64,000 nucleotides of DNA from Vibrio porteresiae DSM 19223 (GCF_024347055.1 NZ_AP024895.1:3348001-3412000), one strand, 5' to 3'. Positions 9,322 through 18,625 are shown, numbered from the stretch's first letter. Translations and numbers: made by a program. The notes: a model not told the origin generated them from the sequence alone.

Positions 9322-9433
9322 ACGTATCACCACTGAGAAAAACGATTATTTTTTCATCACACCTCTACAAACTCGCATAAGCTTAGACTGATAGCAGTGT
9401 GGCTGTCAGAACGGTTATGTAGAGGAATATGCT

Positions 9434-9772
9434 ATGGCAACTTATCAATGCCACCAAACTCTCCCTCCTTTCGAGGAGTTAGTAGATTTGGCTCAAAAGG
9501 ATCCTGAAGCATTCGCTCAATTCAAGCGTGATATGTGTGAAGAGATGATCCAATCTGCATCAGAAAAAATGCAGCAAAGACTCTGGGCGCAACAAAGCCA
9601 CATTGATTTAGTGGTGAGTAAATGCAAAAACCCCGACCATGCCAACGTCACCTTGATGAGAGAACTGAGCCAACAAATGGTGAAGTTTCGTGATGCATTA
9701 GATGGTGAGCTTGAACCGCAAGCTCCCGCCAAAGTCCTCCCCTTTGTGAGCCGTTCTGGTTCATGGAGTTAG
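9434..9772 (+). CDS. DUF3135-family protein
   Basis: 112-residue soluble protein beginning MATYQCHQTLPPFEELVDLAQKDPEAF and matching, as I recognise it, the DUF3135 family of Vibrionaceae and relatives. Mostly helical, no membrane segment. Two cysteines (in MCEEM and SKCKN) could bind a ligand but do not form a known motif. TAGAGGAA precedes the ATG. Function unknown. Confidence 0.75.
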   Translation: MATYQCHQTLPPFEELVDLAQKDPEAFAQFKRDMCEEMIQSASEKMQQRLWAQQSHIDLVVSKCKNPDHANVTLMRELSQQMVKFRDALDGELEPQAPAKVLPFVSRSGSWS

Positions 9773-9823
9773 TGTTGGGGTTTTAACCGCAGCCACCTCA
9801 CTTCCATATTGATGAATAAACAG

Positions 9824-9848
9824 AAAAAGGAGACCTAGTCTCCTTTTT
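9824..9848. terminator. Bidirectional terminator between DUF3135 and DUF805 genes
   Basis: Stem AAAAAGGAGA/TCTCCTTTTT with loop CCTAG. A and T tails on both sides suit the two converging genes. Confidence 0.8.
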
Positions 9849-9879
9849 GATTTTCACTCATATTAATCGAGTAAGCCGT

Positions 9880-10338
9880 TCAAACGGTCGAACTGCTGCT
9901 TTTCGATACTGGTGCAGAACCAAATAGATTCTCATCTTCACTGCCTTTTAGAAAACCACATTCGATAAAGATCCACGCCCCACACACAATGCCCACTAAT
10001 GACAGCACTGAGCTAAACAGTGAAGGTTCCAGCGAGACAGGATCCATCATTTTTTGGCTCATCGGAAAGGAAATACGCCCAAGTACCAAAGGGACATTGA
10101 GCAACAACCAAGCACAGCTCTTATCACGGTCGTGCCAGCGTTTCGCAGTAACTGCCAGATCGGGCACTAGGATAATCAACAAAAACACCGGTAACACAAA
10201 TGCTGACCACTGTGGCACCATTCGAGTAATGGTTCCTGCCACAAACAGCATGAGAAAATAGTAACAAATATTCCATTGCCAGAAGGTTTGACGCCCTATC
10301 CTTCCGTCAAAAGAAAACAGTAACCACTTAATAGACAT
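9880..10338 (-). CDS. DUF805 membrane protein
   Basis: 152-residue inner-membrane protein with the DUF805 start: F(S)FDGRIGRQTFWQWNI followed by hydrophobic helices, the conserved AVTAKRWHDRDKS loop after the second or third helix, and a last helix near residues 110-127. Serine-rich C-terminus (SKSSSSTV). Family function unknown. Ends in convergence with the DUF3135 gene and starts 29 bases after the isomerase gene stop, so the two are probably cotranscribed. Confidence 0.85.
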   Translation of the reverse strand: MSIKWLLFSFDGRIGRQTFWQWNICYYFLMLFVAGTITRMVPQWSAFVLPVFLLIILVPDLAVTAKRWHDRDKSCAWLLLNVPLVLGRISFPMSQKMMDPVSLEPSLFSSVLSLVGIVCGAWIFIECGFLKGSEDENLFGSAPVSKSSSSTV

Positions 10339-10367
10339 GACTCTCCTGCCTTGTACTACAAAGAAAG

Positions 10368-10715
10368 TTAATTAGTGACCTTTAAGAAACTCTCACGGTC
10401 CATATCGCGAACATTGATGGTCAAGCTACGCACCGGACCGACTTGTTCCTTTAACACCTGCATGAGTTGATTGGCCAATTCTTTCTTTTGCTCAAGAGTT
10501 CGTCCAGAAAGGAGTTCAAAAGTGATATGGATAAAATCTTGGCTATCGGCTTCTTCTCCAATCAACCAATCATGGCAACTGATCGCGCGCGATTTCACTG
10601 AACTCACCTCAAATAATCCAGACTCGATAGCGACCTGATGTAAATCTTCTAATAGCTTTTGGATATTGACTCGTTCATCTACAGAGTGGGAATACTCCAT
10701 CATGAGATTGGGCAT
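10368..10715 (-). CDS. 5-carboxymethyl-2-hydroxymuconate delta-isomerase family protein
   Basis: 115-residue member of the CHMI branch of the tautomerase superfamily (HpcD/HpaF in homoprotocatechuate breakdown). Pro2, the general base after removal of Met1, is present (MPNLMMEYS). The YS and R(S)RAI segments and the FIHITFELLSGRTLEQKKELANQL core are typical. No other homoprotocatechuate genes are nearby, so its role in this organism may differ from the named reaction. Confidence 0.8.
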   Translation of the reverse strand: MPNLMMEYSHSVDERVNIQKLLEDLHQVAIESGLFEVSSVKSRAISCHDWLIGEEADSQDFIHITFELLSGRTLEQKKELANQLMQVLKEQVGPVRSLTINVRDMDRESFLKVTN

Positions 10716-10941
10716 ATTGACATCCTGTTTGTCTAGTTTCGTGATGCGACAACTGAATATAAGTTATAAACGCAATAAAAACCGAGAGCTTGGCGTTTAT
10801 TCTGCGCACTGCAACATTTCTCCTGTCCAGTCGCAAACTTAGATCCCAGAAAGTCATGACCCTAGTCATGATCTGTCAGATTTTATCTGTTATATTCTTG
10901 GTCGTTTATTTTTTTACATTAATTAAATCGGAGATATTCCT

Positions 10942-11715
10942 ATGCGTCGTCCTGTTGTGATGGGTAACTGGAAACTGAACGGTAGCAAAGCTATGGTTAC
11001 TGAGCTACTAAATGGACTTAACGCTGCTGTAGCAGACATCGAAGGTGTTGATATCGTTGTTGCTCCACCAGCACTGTACCTAGACCAAGCTGAACGCCTA
11101 ATCAAAGAAGGCGGTAACAAACTTATCCTTGGTGCACAAAACACTGACATCCACAACAGTGGTGCATTCACTGGTGACGTTTCTCCAGAGATGTTGAAAG
11201 ATTTCGGTGCAACTCACATCATCATCGGTCACTCAGAACGTCGTGAATACCACGCAGAATCTGATGAATTCGTTGCTAAAAAATTCGCTTTCCTAAAAGA
11301 AAACGGCCTAACTCCAGTTCTATGTATCGGTGAAACTGAAGCTCAAAACGAAGCTGGTGAAACTGAAGCAGTATGTGCTCGTCAAATCAACGCTGTTATC
11401 AAAACTCAAGGTGTTGAAGCTCTACGTGGCGCTATCATCGCTTACGAACCAATCTGGGCAATCGGTACTGGTAAAGCAGCAACTGCTGAAGATGCACAAC
11501 GCATCCACGCTTCTATCCGTGCTCTAATCGCAGCAGAAAGCGCAGAGATCGCAGAACAAGTTATCATCCAATACGGCGGTTCTGTTAAACCAGAAAACGC
11601 TGCAACTTACTTCACTCAACCAGACATCGACGGTGCTCTAGTGGGTGGTGCATCTCTACAAGCAGCTGGCTTTGCCGCTATTGCTAAAGCAGCAGCAGAC
11701 GCTAAAAACGCATAA
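10942..11715 (+). CDS. tpiA: Triosephosphate isomerase
   Basis: Glycolytic/gluconeogenic interconversion of dihydroxyacetone phosphate and glyceraldehyde 3-phosphate, cytosolic. 257 residues, TIM barrel. Catalytic residues visible: K11 in GNWKLNG, H97 in IIIGHSERR and E169 in AYEPIWAIGTG; phosphate loop GGSV and GALVGGASL near the C-terminus. Strong codon bias typical of a highly expressed gene. CGGAGATATTCCT precedes the ATG. Monocistronic, with a terminator after it. Confidence 0.98.
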   Translation: MRRPVVMGNWKLNGSKAMVTELLNGLNAAVADIEGVDIVVAPPALYLDQAERLIKEGGNKLILGAQNTDIHNSGAFTGDVSPEMLKDFGATHIIIGHSERREYHAESDEFVAKKFAFLKENGLTPVLCIGETEAQNEAGETEAVCARQINAVIKTQGVEALRGAIIAYEPIWAIGTGKAATAEDAQRIHASIRALIAAESAEIAEQVIIQYGGSVKPENAATYFTQPDIDGALVGGASLQAAGFAAIAKAAADAKNA

Positions 11716-11736
11716 TTGTGCGTGATGCTCTCGTTG

Positions 11737-11763
11737 AAAAGCCAGCTTCTTGCTGGCTTTTTT
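11737..11763 (+). terminator. Terminator of tpiA
   Basis: Stem AAAAGCCAGC/GCTGGCTTTT with a short TTCTT loop and a T-run. Confidence 0.85.
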
Positions 11764-11860
11764 ATATCTGCATTATCTCTGTGGTCTAACGACTTATCGG
11801 TAAAATTCAAGTATCCTAACCACCTGCTTTATCCGACCTATCCCGCGAAATAAGTGACTT

Positions 11861-13219
11861 ATGCAAGATAAACATGGGCTGTTAACGGCTCCTATCGGCA
11901 CCGTTTTACGCAATATGACCATTCCAATGACACTCGGAATGATATCGGTGTTGATGTTCAATCTTGTCGATACGTTTTTTATTTCTTTACTGGGTACACA
12001 AGCCTTAGCGGCCGTCAGTTTTACCTTCCCAGTGACCTTCGCTTTGAACTGTATCACCATGGGTATCGGTGTAGGTCTATCGACCAGCATTGGACGCTTG
12101 CTTGGTCAGGGTAAATCGACTGACGCAGCGCGTTTATCCAGTCATGGCTTACTGTTAGCTGTGATGTTAGTGTGCATAGCCTCGCTTTTAGGAGCAACCA
12201 CCATCACCCCACTGTTTCAGCTTCTTGGGGCACAGCACGACCTACTACCATTGATCAAACAGTACATGTTCATCTGGTATCTTGCCGTCCCTTTGCTTGT
12301 CATCCCAATGGCTGGCAACAGCGCTATTCGAGCCACTGGTGATACCAAAACTCCCGCCAAAATCATGATTCTCTCTGGTGCTATCAATGGTGGTTTAGAT
12401 CCCCTGCTCATTTTTGGTTATGGCCCCTTCCCAGAGCTTGGCATTCAAGGGGCGGCGATTGCGAGCGGTATCTCTTGGTTAGTTGCATTAATATGCACTT
12501 TCTATGTGCTATTACGACGAGATCAATTGCTCGGCAAACCTCAGTTAGCATCGATAAAAGGCGATTGGCAGCAAATCTTAAAAATTGGTACGCCTGCAGC
12601 ACTCTCTACAGCAATGAATCCGATTGCTGGTGCCTTACTAATGAAGTTACTCTCTCAGCACGGCACAGCCGCGATTGCAGGCTATGGGGCCGCACAGCGA
12701 ATTGAATCGATTCTTATCTTAGTCATGATGTCGCTCACTTCAGCCCTAACGCCATTTATGGCCCAAAACCTTGGGGCCAAAAATCCCCAGCGCAGCTTCG
12801 CTGGTCTATTTCTTAGCATGCGTTTTGCGGTGCTCTTTCAAATCATGATTTTCTTGATGATGGTACCGCTGAGTATTCCTTTTACTGCACTCTTCTCTCA
12901 AGACCCAGAAGTGAAAAATATTCTTTGGCATTACTTACTTATTGTCCCGATTGGCTATGGCTTTCAAGGTATGGTCATGATGTTGATTTCTGCACTCAAT
13001 GCGCTGCACAAACCGAATCATGCCTTAGGATGGAGCTTTCTGCGCCTATTTCTATTTACGCTGCCAGGGGCATGGATTGGCTCAACGCAGTTTGGCGTCA
13101 ACGGGATGTTTATTGGTATTGCGGCAGGCAATGTGCTTGGTGGGATCTTAAGTTATCTGTACGCGCTAAAACTGCGCCAACAGCAGTGCCTTAATATTGA
13201 AAAAGCCGCTAACGAGTAG
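11861..13219 (+). CDS. MATE-family multidrug efflux transporter
   Basis: 452-residue inner-membrane antiporter of the MATE family, expelling organic cations in exchange for sodium or protons. Two six-helix halves: the first begins at PMTLGMISVLMFNLVDTFFISLLGTQALAAVSF and the second at KIGTPAALSTAMNPIAGALLMKLLSQHGTAAIAGYGAA, the usual duplicated pattern. It belongs to the NorM/DinF-like superfamily, but I cannot name the substrate. The stop codon lies inside the terminator hairpin it shares with converging rraA. Confidence 0.9.
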   Translation: MQDKHGLLTAPIGTVLRNMTIPMTLGMISVLMFNLVDTFFISLLGTQALAAVSFTFPVTFALNCITMGIGVGLSTSIGRLLGQGKSTDAARLSSHGLLLAVMLVCIASLLGATTITPLFQLLGAQHDLLPLIKQYMFIWYLAVPLLVIPMAGNSAIRATGDTKTPAKIMILSGAINGGLDPLLIFGYGPFPELGIQGAAIASGISWLVALICTFYVLLRRDQLLGKPQLASIKGDWQQILKIGTPAALSTAMNPIAGALLMKLLSQHGTAAIAGYGAAQRIESILILVMMSLTSALTPFMAQNLGAKNPQRSFAGLFLSMRFAVLFQIMIFLMMVPLSIPFTALFSQDPEVKNILWHYLLIVPIGYGFQGMVMMLISALNALHKPNHALGWSFLRLFLFTLPGAWIGSTQFGVNGMFIGIAAGNVLGGILSYLYALKLRQQQCLNIEKAANE

Positions 13220-13228
13220 CGGCTTTTG
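13201..13228. terminator. Terminator shared by the MATE gene and rraA
   Basis: AAAAGCCGCTA/TAGCGGCTTTT stem that overlaps the last codons of the MATE gene; on the minus strand it follows the rraA stop. Confidence 0.8.
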
Positions 13229-13246
13229 CTTATTTAAACTGAGTGA

Positions 13247-13774
13247 TTACAACACTTCATCTTCGTCGAGCTCTTCATCCTCTTCTTCAAAATCCGCATT
13301 CAGCGGCTCTTGCGATAAGATGATGCCGGTGTTGTCAGCGTAAAGATAATCTTCAGGGAGGAATGTCACTCCACCGAAGTTAACTGGGATATCGACTTCA
13401 CCAATGCCCTGAGTTGCCGCACCGACTGGAATAGCCGCTAGTGCTTGAATACCGATGTTCATGTCTTCCAGTTCGTCAACTTCACGAACGCAGCCATAAA
13501 CTACGATACCTTCCCACTCATTTTCTTCCGCTAACGCAGCAAGTTCTGCATCAACGAGTGCACGGCGCAGTGAACCGCCTCCATCCACTAACAGTATGCG
13601 GCCTAAACCGTCCTGTTCGAGTGTTTCACGGATAAGACCGTTATCCTCAAAACATTTTACCGTCGTGATCTGCCCAGCAAATGATGCACTGCCACCAAAA
13701 TTACTGAACATTGGTTCTACTACATCGACTTGATCGAGATAGATGTCACATAGCGCAGAAGTGTTGTATTCCAT
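13247..13774 (-). CDS. rraA: Ribonuclease E activity regulator A
   Basis: 175-residue trimeric protein that binds RNase E and inhibits mRNA decay. Starts MEYNTSALCDIYLDQVDVVEP as in E. coli RraA; an upstream in-frame codon would add 10 residues not seen in the family. The core VDGGGSLRRALVD is conserved. The C-terminal tail is very acidic (ADFEEEDEELDEDEVL). Downstream of menA in the same orientation with 74 bases between, as in other gammaproteobacteria. Confidence 0.95.
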   Translation of the reverse strand: MEYNTSALCDIYLDQVDVVEPMFSNFGGSASFAGQITTVKCFEDNGLIRETLEQDGLGRILLVDGGGSLRRALVDAELAALAEENEWEGIVVYGCVREVDELEDMNIGIQALAAIPVGAATQGIGEVDIPVNFGGVTFLPEDYLYADNTGIILSQEPLNADFEEEDEELDEDEVL

Positions 13775-13848
13775 AGCCCTGTTCTCTTTACGAAAGCCTA
13801 ACAACGAGTATATCGACTCAATAAGTCATTGCAATGACTCTATGCAAA

Positions 13849-14766
13849 TTAACTTGTCAGAGTTTGTGCAATAACCACACCGACAAACAACAAGTTAGTA
13901 ATGATAGAACATTTCACAATGACTGGCAGCATAGGCGCAATCTCTGCAGGCTGTTGCGTAGCCCATAGCTCACGACTGTGCTTAGTCACTGAAATTAAAC
14001 TCAGTAGGAATGGGACACTAATCCACATTGGCTTGCCTTGAATCAGCAGATACCAAGCGAAAGCAACCACAGCCCCTGCTAAAAGGATAAAGTGATACCC
14101 TTTTGCCATGTCCTGACCAAGACGCACCGCCACGGTACGTTTGCCACATACTGCATCGTTTTCGATATCACGCATGTTATTGACGTTTAACACGGCAACA
14201 GCCAAAAGGCCGCAACCTAGTGCTGGCAAAAATAATGCGCTATCGATATGTCCGGTATGTAAAAAGTAGGTGCCGGACACGCCAAGCAAACCAAAAAAGA
14301 TGAATACCGACAGATCACCCAGGCCAACATAACCATAAGGTTTGTTACCCACGGTATAAGCAATAGCAGCCGCCATAGCTAAAACGCCCAAGCCAATGAA
14401 AGCCATAATGCTTTCAAAGCTATCAAGCGCATAAAGTACGAGGACAAGGCCTGAAACAATAGTTAACACGATATTAATATAAATCGCGTTTTTCATATCT
14501 TTGAGGGTCACTTTACCCGATTGAAGCGCACGCATTGGACCAATACGCTTTTCGTTATCAGTGCCTTTCACTGCATCGCCATAATCGTTAGCCAGATTGG
14601 ATAAGATCTGTAGCAAGGTCGCAGTAACCAAAGATAATAGAGCCACAGGCAGCGAGAACTGGCCTGCAGAGAACGCTAGCGCGCTACCGGTTAAGATAGA
14701 AACCAAGGCTAATGGCAAGGTTTTTGGCCGGGCTGCGTCGAGCCAAATATGCAATGAGTTATTCAT
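13849..14766 (-). CDS. menA: 1,4-dihydroxy-2-naphthoate polyprenyltransferase
   Basis: Inner-membrane UbiA-family prenyltransferase that joins 1,4-dihydroxy-2-naphthoate to the polyprenyl chain, giving demethylmenaquinone. 305 residues with about eight membrane helices. The Mg-diphosphate motif is N60-D61-xx-D64 (SNLANDYGDAVKGTDN); the second Asp-rich loop is NNMRDIENDAVCGKRT near residue 190. Start MNNSLHIWLDAARPKTLPLAL matches the family; the longer frame adds an unconserved 14-residue head. Sits between hslU and rraA, separated from hslU by a terminator. Confidence 0.95.
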   Translation of the reverse strand: MNNSLHIWLDAARPKTLPLALVSILTGSALAFSAGQFSLPVALLSLVTATLLQILSNLANDYGDAVKGTDNEKRIGPMRALQSGKVTLKDMKNAIYINIVLTIVSGLVLVLYALDSFESIMAFIGLGVLAMAAAIAYTVGNKPYGYVGLGDLSVFIFFGLLGVSGTYFLHTGHIDSALFLPALGCGLLAVAVLNVNNMRDIENDAVCGKRTVAVRLGQDMAKGYHFILLAGAVVAFAWYLLIQGKPMWISVPFLLSLISVTKHSRELWATQQPAEIAPMLPVIVKCSIITNLLFVGVVIAQTLTS

Positions 14767-14817
14767 GATTACGAGAGATTGATCAACATATTGCCAGTAT
14801 ATGCGCAATTGTGAACA

Positions 14818-14845
14818 GAAAAAAGCCCACCATGAATGGCGGGCT
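14818..14845 (-). terminator. Terminator of hslVU
   Basis: Imperfect 10-bp stem (AGCCCACCAT/ATGGCGGGCT, one mismatch). On the minus strand a run of six T follows, so hslVU mRNA ends before menA. Confidence 0.75.
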
Positions 14846-14871
14846 ACTCTGTTTTGTTTTTGATCAATTTA

Positions 14872-16203
14872 TCAAAGAATAAAGCGGCTTAAATCTTCAT
14901 CTTCGACCAATTCACCAAGGCGAGCTTTCACATAAGCCGCATTAATTTCAAATTGCTGTCCTGATTTTTCAGTCGCTTCGAAAGAAATTTCATCCATCAA
15001 ACGCTCCATCACTGTATGTAAGCGACGAGCACCGATGTTTTCGGTGGTTTCGTTCACGCGCCATGCAGCTTCAGCAATCTGTTTGATACCATCCGCAGTG
15101 AAGCTGACATCAACATTTTCTGTTTTCATCAATGCAACGTATTGCTCGGTTAAAGATGCTTTTGGCTCAGTCAAAATACGTTCAAAATCATGGCTAGTTA
15201 ACGCGCCCAATTCCACACGAATTGGCAAACGACCTTGCAGCTCAGGAATCAAATCGGATGGCTTCGCCACTTGGAATGCACCTGATGTGATAAACAGAAT
15301 ATGGTCCGTTTTCACCATGCCGTGTTTGGTCGTGATAGTGCTACCTTCAATCAAAGGCAGTAGGTCACGTTGTACCCCTTCACGAGACACATCAGGGCCT
15401 GATGACTCTCCACGTTTACAAATCTTATCCACTTCATCGATAAACACGATACCGTGGTTTTCAACATTGAAAATCGCTTGGTCTTTTAGCTCTTCCATGT
15501 TGACCAGTTTTGCTGCTTCTTCTTCAGAAAGCGCTTTAAACGCATCTTTGATTTTAAGCTTACGTTTTTTCTTGGTGTCGCCACCAAGGTTTTGGAACAG
15601 ACCTTGAAGTTGATTGGTCATCTCTTCCATACCAGGAGGAGCCATGATTTCCACCCCCATTTGAGGTGCAGCAACATCAACTTCAATCTCTTTATCGTCT
15701 AACTGGCCTTCACGCAATTTTTTACGAAATGACTGACGAGTTGAAGAGTTCGTGTCGCCTGCTTCCGCTTGACCCCACGCATCTCGTGCAGGAGGCAGTA
15801 ACGCATCCAAAATACGCTCTTCAGCTAATTCTTCCGCGCGGAATTTCACTTTTTCCATCGCTTGCTGACGTGTCATTTTTACTGCCACTTCAGTTAGGTC
15901 GCGAATAATGGAATCCACTTCTTTACCAACGTAGCCCACTTCAGTGAACTTAGTCGCTTCCACTTTAATAAACGGAGCATTAGCCAGTTTAGCAAGACGG
16001 CGAGCAATTTCAGTTTTACCCACACCGGTTGGGCCAATCATCAGAATATTTTTGGGTGTAACTTCAGCTCGTAAATGTTCATCAAGCTGCATGCGACGCC
16101 AGCGGTTACGCAAAGCCAAAGCAACTGCACGTTTTGCGTTGTCTTGACCAATGATATGGCGATTGAGTTCATCGACTATTTCGCGAGGAGTCATTTCAGA
16201 CAT
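14872..16203 (-). CDS. hslU: HslUV protease ATPase subunit
   Basis: AAA+ unfoldase ring of the HslUV (ClpYQ) protease; feeds proteins to HslV. 443 residues from MSEMTPREIVDELNRHIIGQD, the family start; an ATG five codons earlier is not conserved. Walker A GPTGVGKT at 57-64, the GYVGKEV pore-loop segment near residue 91, Walker B VFIDEVDK, sensor-2 GARRLHTVMERLMDEISFEA and the C-terminal LSRFIL that inserts into HslV pockets. The I-domain lies around 110-240. 41 bases downstream of hslV in one operon. Confidence 0.98.
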   Translation of the reverse strand: MSEMTPREIVDELNRHIIGQDNAKRAVALALRNRWRRMQLDEHLRAEVTPKNILMIGPTGVGKTEIARRLAKLANAPFIKVEATKFTEVGYVGKEVDSIIRDLTEVAVKMTRQQAMEKVKFRAEELAEERILDALLPPARDAWGQAEAGDTNSSTRQSFRKKLREGQLDDKEIEVDVAAPQMGVEIMAPPGMEEMTNQLQGLFQNLGGDTKKKRKLKIKDAFKALSEEEAAKLVNMEELKDQAIFNVENHGIVFIDEVDKICKRGESSGPDVSREGVQRDLLPLIEGSTITTKHGMVKTDHILFITSGAFQVAKPSDLIPELQGRLPIRVELGALTSHDFERILTEPKASLTEQYVALMKTENVDVSFTADGIKQIAEAAWRVNETTENIGARRLHTVMERLMDEISFEATEKSGQQFEINAAYVKARLGELVEDEDLSRFIL

Positions 16204-16244
16204 AAAACCATCCTTCAAATTCGGTTATCAGTTACTATCTTTGC

Positions 16245-16811
16245 TTATTCGCCTTGAGGAAGCGCTGCCACAGCTTGGCTGCTCTCAGGAATTTCTAGTT
16301 CTTCGATAGTATGGAAGTGGTTGGTGAACACACAAATATCACCCGCAATATTTAGCGCTTTTTCGCAAATAGTTCGAGCATCTAATTCGGTATTTTCTAG
16401 CATCGCAATCGCTGCTGCTTGGGCGTAGTTACCGCCAGAGCCAATCGCAATCAAATCACGTTCAGGCTGTAGTACATCGCCATTGCCCGTGATGATCAGT
16501 GATGCGGTTTCATCGGCAACAGCCAGAATCGCTTCAAGCTTACGTAACGCACGATCACTGCGCCAATCTTTCGCTAATTCGACTGCTGCTTTGGTCAGAT
16601 GGCCTTGGTGCATTTGCAGTTTGCTTTCAAAACGTTCAAACAGAGTAAACGCATCAGCAGTACCACCAGCGAATCCAGCAAGAACTTTATTGTTGTACAG
16701 ACGGCGAACTTTTTTAGCGTTGCCTTTCATCACTGTATTACCTAGTGATACTTGTCCGTCACCTGCAATAACAACTTTATTATTTCGACGTACAGAAACG
16801 ATGGTAGTCAC
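16245..16811 (-). CDS. hslV: HslUV protease catalytic subunit
   Basis: Proteasome-beta-like peptidase (threonine protease). MTTIVSVRRN: the catalytic Thr2 becomes N-terminal after Met removal. GDGQVSLGNTVMKGNAKKVRRLY and GFAGGTADAFTLFERFE are signature segments. 188 residues, slightly longer than E. coli HslV through the C-terminal ESSQAVAALPQGE extension. First gene of the hslVU operon, preceded by a good sigma32-type promoter. Confidence 0.98.
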   Translation of the reverse strand: MTTIVSVRRNNKVVIAGDGQVSLGNTVMKGNAKKVRRLYNNKVLAGFAGGTADAFTLFERFESKLQMHQGHLTKAAVELAKDWRSDRALRKLEAILAVADETASLIITGNGDVLQPERDLIAIGSGGNYAQAAAIAMLENTELDARTICEKALNIAGDICVFTNHFHTIEELEIPESSQAVAALPQGE

Positions 16812-16853
16812 GTGAGGGCCTCTTATCTTTTTTCACTATGGAGATAGAGGATA

Positions 16854-16881
16854 TATATGGATAGCGAAGCGAAAATTCAAG
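16854..16881 (-). promoter_or_regulatory. Sigma32-type heat-shock promoter of hslVU
   Basis: On the minus strand, CTTGAAT, 12 bases, ATCCATATA: six of seven -35 positions and the CCATnTA part of the -10 fit the sigma32 pattern. It lies 43 bases before the hslV start. Confidence 0.7.
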
Positions 16882-16953
16882 GGAACAAAGAGAATGCAGT
16901 TTCAAGATAGTGTCAAATCTGCATTCTCTAGGATAACAACGACCGAAAGATAA

Positions 16954-17499
16954 CTACGGCTGATCTTTCATAATCAAGCATGGTTCGATTTTGGCGCGAT
17001 ACAATTTATGCTTATCTCGCTCGGCATCACGCTTAAATTTATAAGGGCCTAACACCACTCTAAACCAGCTACTGCCTTCGGTTTTGCGGATTTTGCTGTT
17101 CAAACCAAGAAAGGCAATATTCACTTTACGCTCCTGCGCTTGATGCATGGTTTTATACGCACCACACTGCATTACGTATGGAATCTTAGACACCTGCAAC
17201 TCTTTAGGAACCACTTCAATCTCGCGACTAGGCAGAGTATCGACATAATCCCACTTTTCAGTTGGTGGTGGTGGTAACTTCTCTTTGGGTTGGGTGACAA
17301 CGGGAGTCACGGGAACCACATTGGCTTTTTCAGTTTCTTTTGGTTTGGGACTTTGGTTTAAAAAATAGAGTCCATAGCCAAACGCTCCCACCAAAATCAG
17401 TGCGAGTAAAATTTTAAACCACGGTTTACGTTGAGAAGCTGTTTTTTTGGTCGGCTTTTTTGGACTACGACCTCGTCTTACATAATCTTTATTAGCCAC
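16954..17499 (-). CDS. ftsN: Cell division protein FtsN
   Basis: Late divisome protein that triggers septal peptidoglycan synthesis. 181 residues: basic cytoplasmic start MANKDYVRRGRSPKKPTKK (the FtsA-binding NKDYVRR segment), one membrane helix at about 28-47 (FKILLALILVGAFGYGLYFL), a periplasmic linker rich in Pro, Val and Lys, and a C-terminal SPOR domain from about 105 (IPYVMQCGAYKTMHQAQER...WFRVVLGPYK) that binds denuded glycan strands. It is shorter than E. coli FtsN (319), mainly in the linker. Placed between cytR and hslV, the common gammaproteobacterial order. Confidence 0.95.
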   Translation of the reverse strand: MANKDYVRRGRSPKKPTKKTASQRKPWFKILLALILVGAFGYGLYFLNQSPKPKETEKANVVPVTPVVTQPKEKLPPPPTEKWDYVDTLPSREIEVVPKELQVSKIPYVMQCGAYKTMHQAQERKVNIAFLGLNSKIRKTEGSSWFRVVLGPYKFKRDAERDKHKLYRAKIEPCLIMKDQP

Positions 17500-17571
17500 A
17501 GGATTTCAGATGTTGACAATTTGCTCTACATGTTAAAGCAGTTTGACTCTTGAGAACAGACTCGCACAACA

Positions 17572-17595
17572 AGTAGCGCATAAAAATGCGCTACT
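17572..17595. terminator. Hairpin between cytR and ftsN
   Basis: Perfect 10-bp stem AGTAGCGCAT/ATGCGCTACT with AAAA loop. There is no T-run after it on either strand, so termination of cytR is possible but not secure. Confidence 0.45.
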
Positions 17596-17617
17596 GATTC
17601 ATGCATCGAGACAAGAA

Positions 17618-18625
17618 TTAACGTACCCGAGGTGGCGCGGCACTCTCACGAATGACCAGCTTGGTTTCTAGCAAACGCGAACCCGCTTGGACATCGTGCC
17701 CACGAAGCAACTCAAGCATCATTAGCATCGCCTGACGGCCAATTTCATAACGTGGCTGAGAGATAGTCGTCAATGGTGGATCGCTATATTCAGCAAACTG
17801 AATATCATCGAAGCCGACCACGGAAAGATCTTGTGGTACACGTAAGCCAAGACGTTTTGCTTGCTGAATTGCCCCAATCGCCATCGTGTCGTTATGACAG
17901 AAAATAGCGGTTGGTGGCTCAGGTAACGCCAACAACTGTTTGACTAACTTAGCACCTGCCGCAAAGGAGAAATCGCCAGATACGCAATACGTTGGATTCA
18001 TGGTGATCCCAGCACGACGCAGCGCCTGCTGATACCCCTGATGACGGAAAGAGCACAATGCCGCACTTTCAGGACCAGAAATTTCAGCCACTCGTTTGTG
18101 CCCCATTTGTGTCAGATAATTCACCGCTTCAAAGGCAGAGGTCAAGTTATCAATGTGCACCGTTGGCAGTTCAAGCTCAGGTGCGAACTCACACGCCATT
18201 ACCATAGGTGGTAGATTCTTCTGCTCTGGCTTACTCACATCAAATGGGAGATCTGTACCCAACAGCAACATGCCGTCTGCCTGCTTGGTAAAGACGAGAT
18301 TGACGAATGAATTTTCCCGCTTTTTCTGCTGGCCGCTATCCCCTAACAGCACTAAGTAACCGTGCTCCATCGCAGCATCTTCGATACCGCGAATGATCTC
18401 TGTAAAATAGGGGTCACAGATATCAGGAACGATCGCAACGATCGTTTTAGACTCATTACGGCGCAGATTTCTCGCTAAAGAGTTGGGAGAATAGCCCGCT
18501 TCTAAAACCGCATCCTCAACACGCTTACGAGTGGAAGACGAGACTTTTTCTGGATTCATCAAAGCACGGGAAACCGTCGCTGTTGAGACTCCAGCAAGCT
18601 GGGCAACATCCTTCATTGTCGCCAT
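17618..18625 (-). CDS. cytR: LacI-family transcriptional regulator CytR
   Basis: 335 residues. N-terminal HTH (MKDVAQLAGVSTATVSRALMNPEKVSSSTRKRVEDAVLEAGYSPN) followed by the LacI periplasmic-binding-like effector domain. The position between priA and ftsN and the sequence fit CytR, which represses nucleoside uptake and catabolism genes with CRP and is relieved by cytidine. In V. cholerae, as I recall, CytR also affects competence and biofilm genes. The 310 bases upstream hold its promoter. Confidence 0.93.
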   Translation of the reverse strand: MATMKDVAQLAGVSTATVSRALMNPEKVSSSTRKRVEDAVLEAGYSPNSLARNLRRNESKTIVAIVPDICDPYFTEIIRGIEDAAMEHGYLVLLGDSGQQKKRENSFVNLVFTKQADGMLLLGTDLPFDVSKPEQKNLPPMVMACEFAPELELPTVHIDNLTSAFEAVNYLTQMGHKRVAEISGPESAALCSFRHQGYQQALRRAGITMNPTYCVSGDFSFAAGAKLVKQLLALPEPPTAIFCHNDTMAIGAIQQAKRLGLRVPQDLSVVGFDDIQFAEYSDPPLTTISQPRYEIGRQAMLMMLELLRGHDVQAGSRLLETKLVIRESAAPPRVR

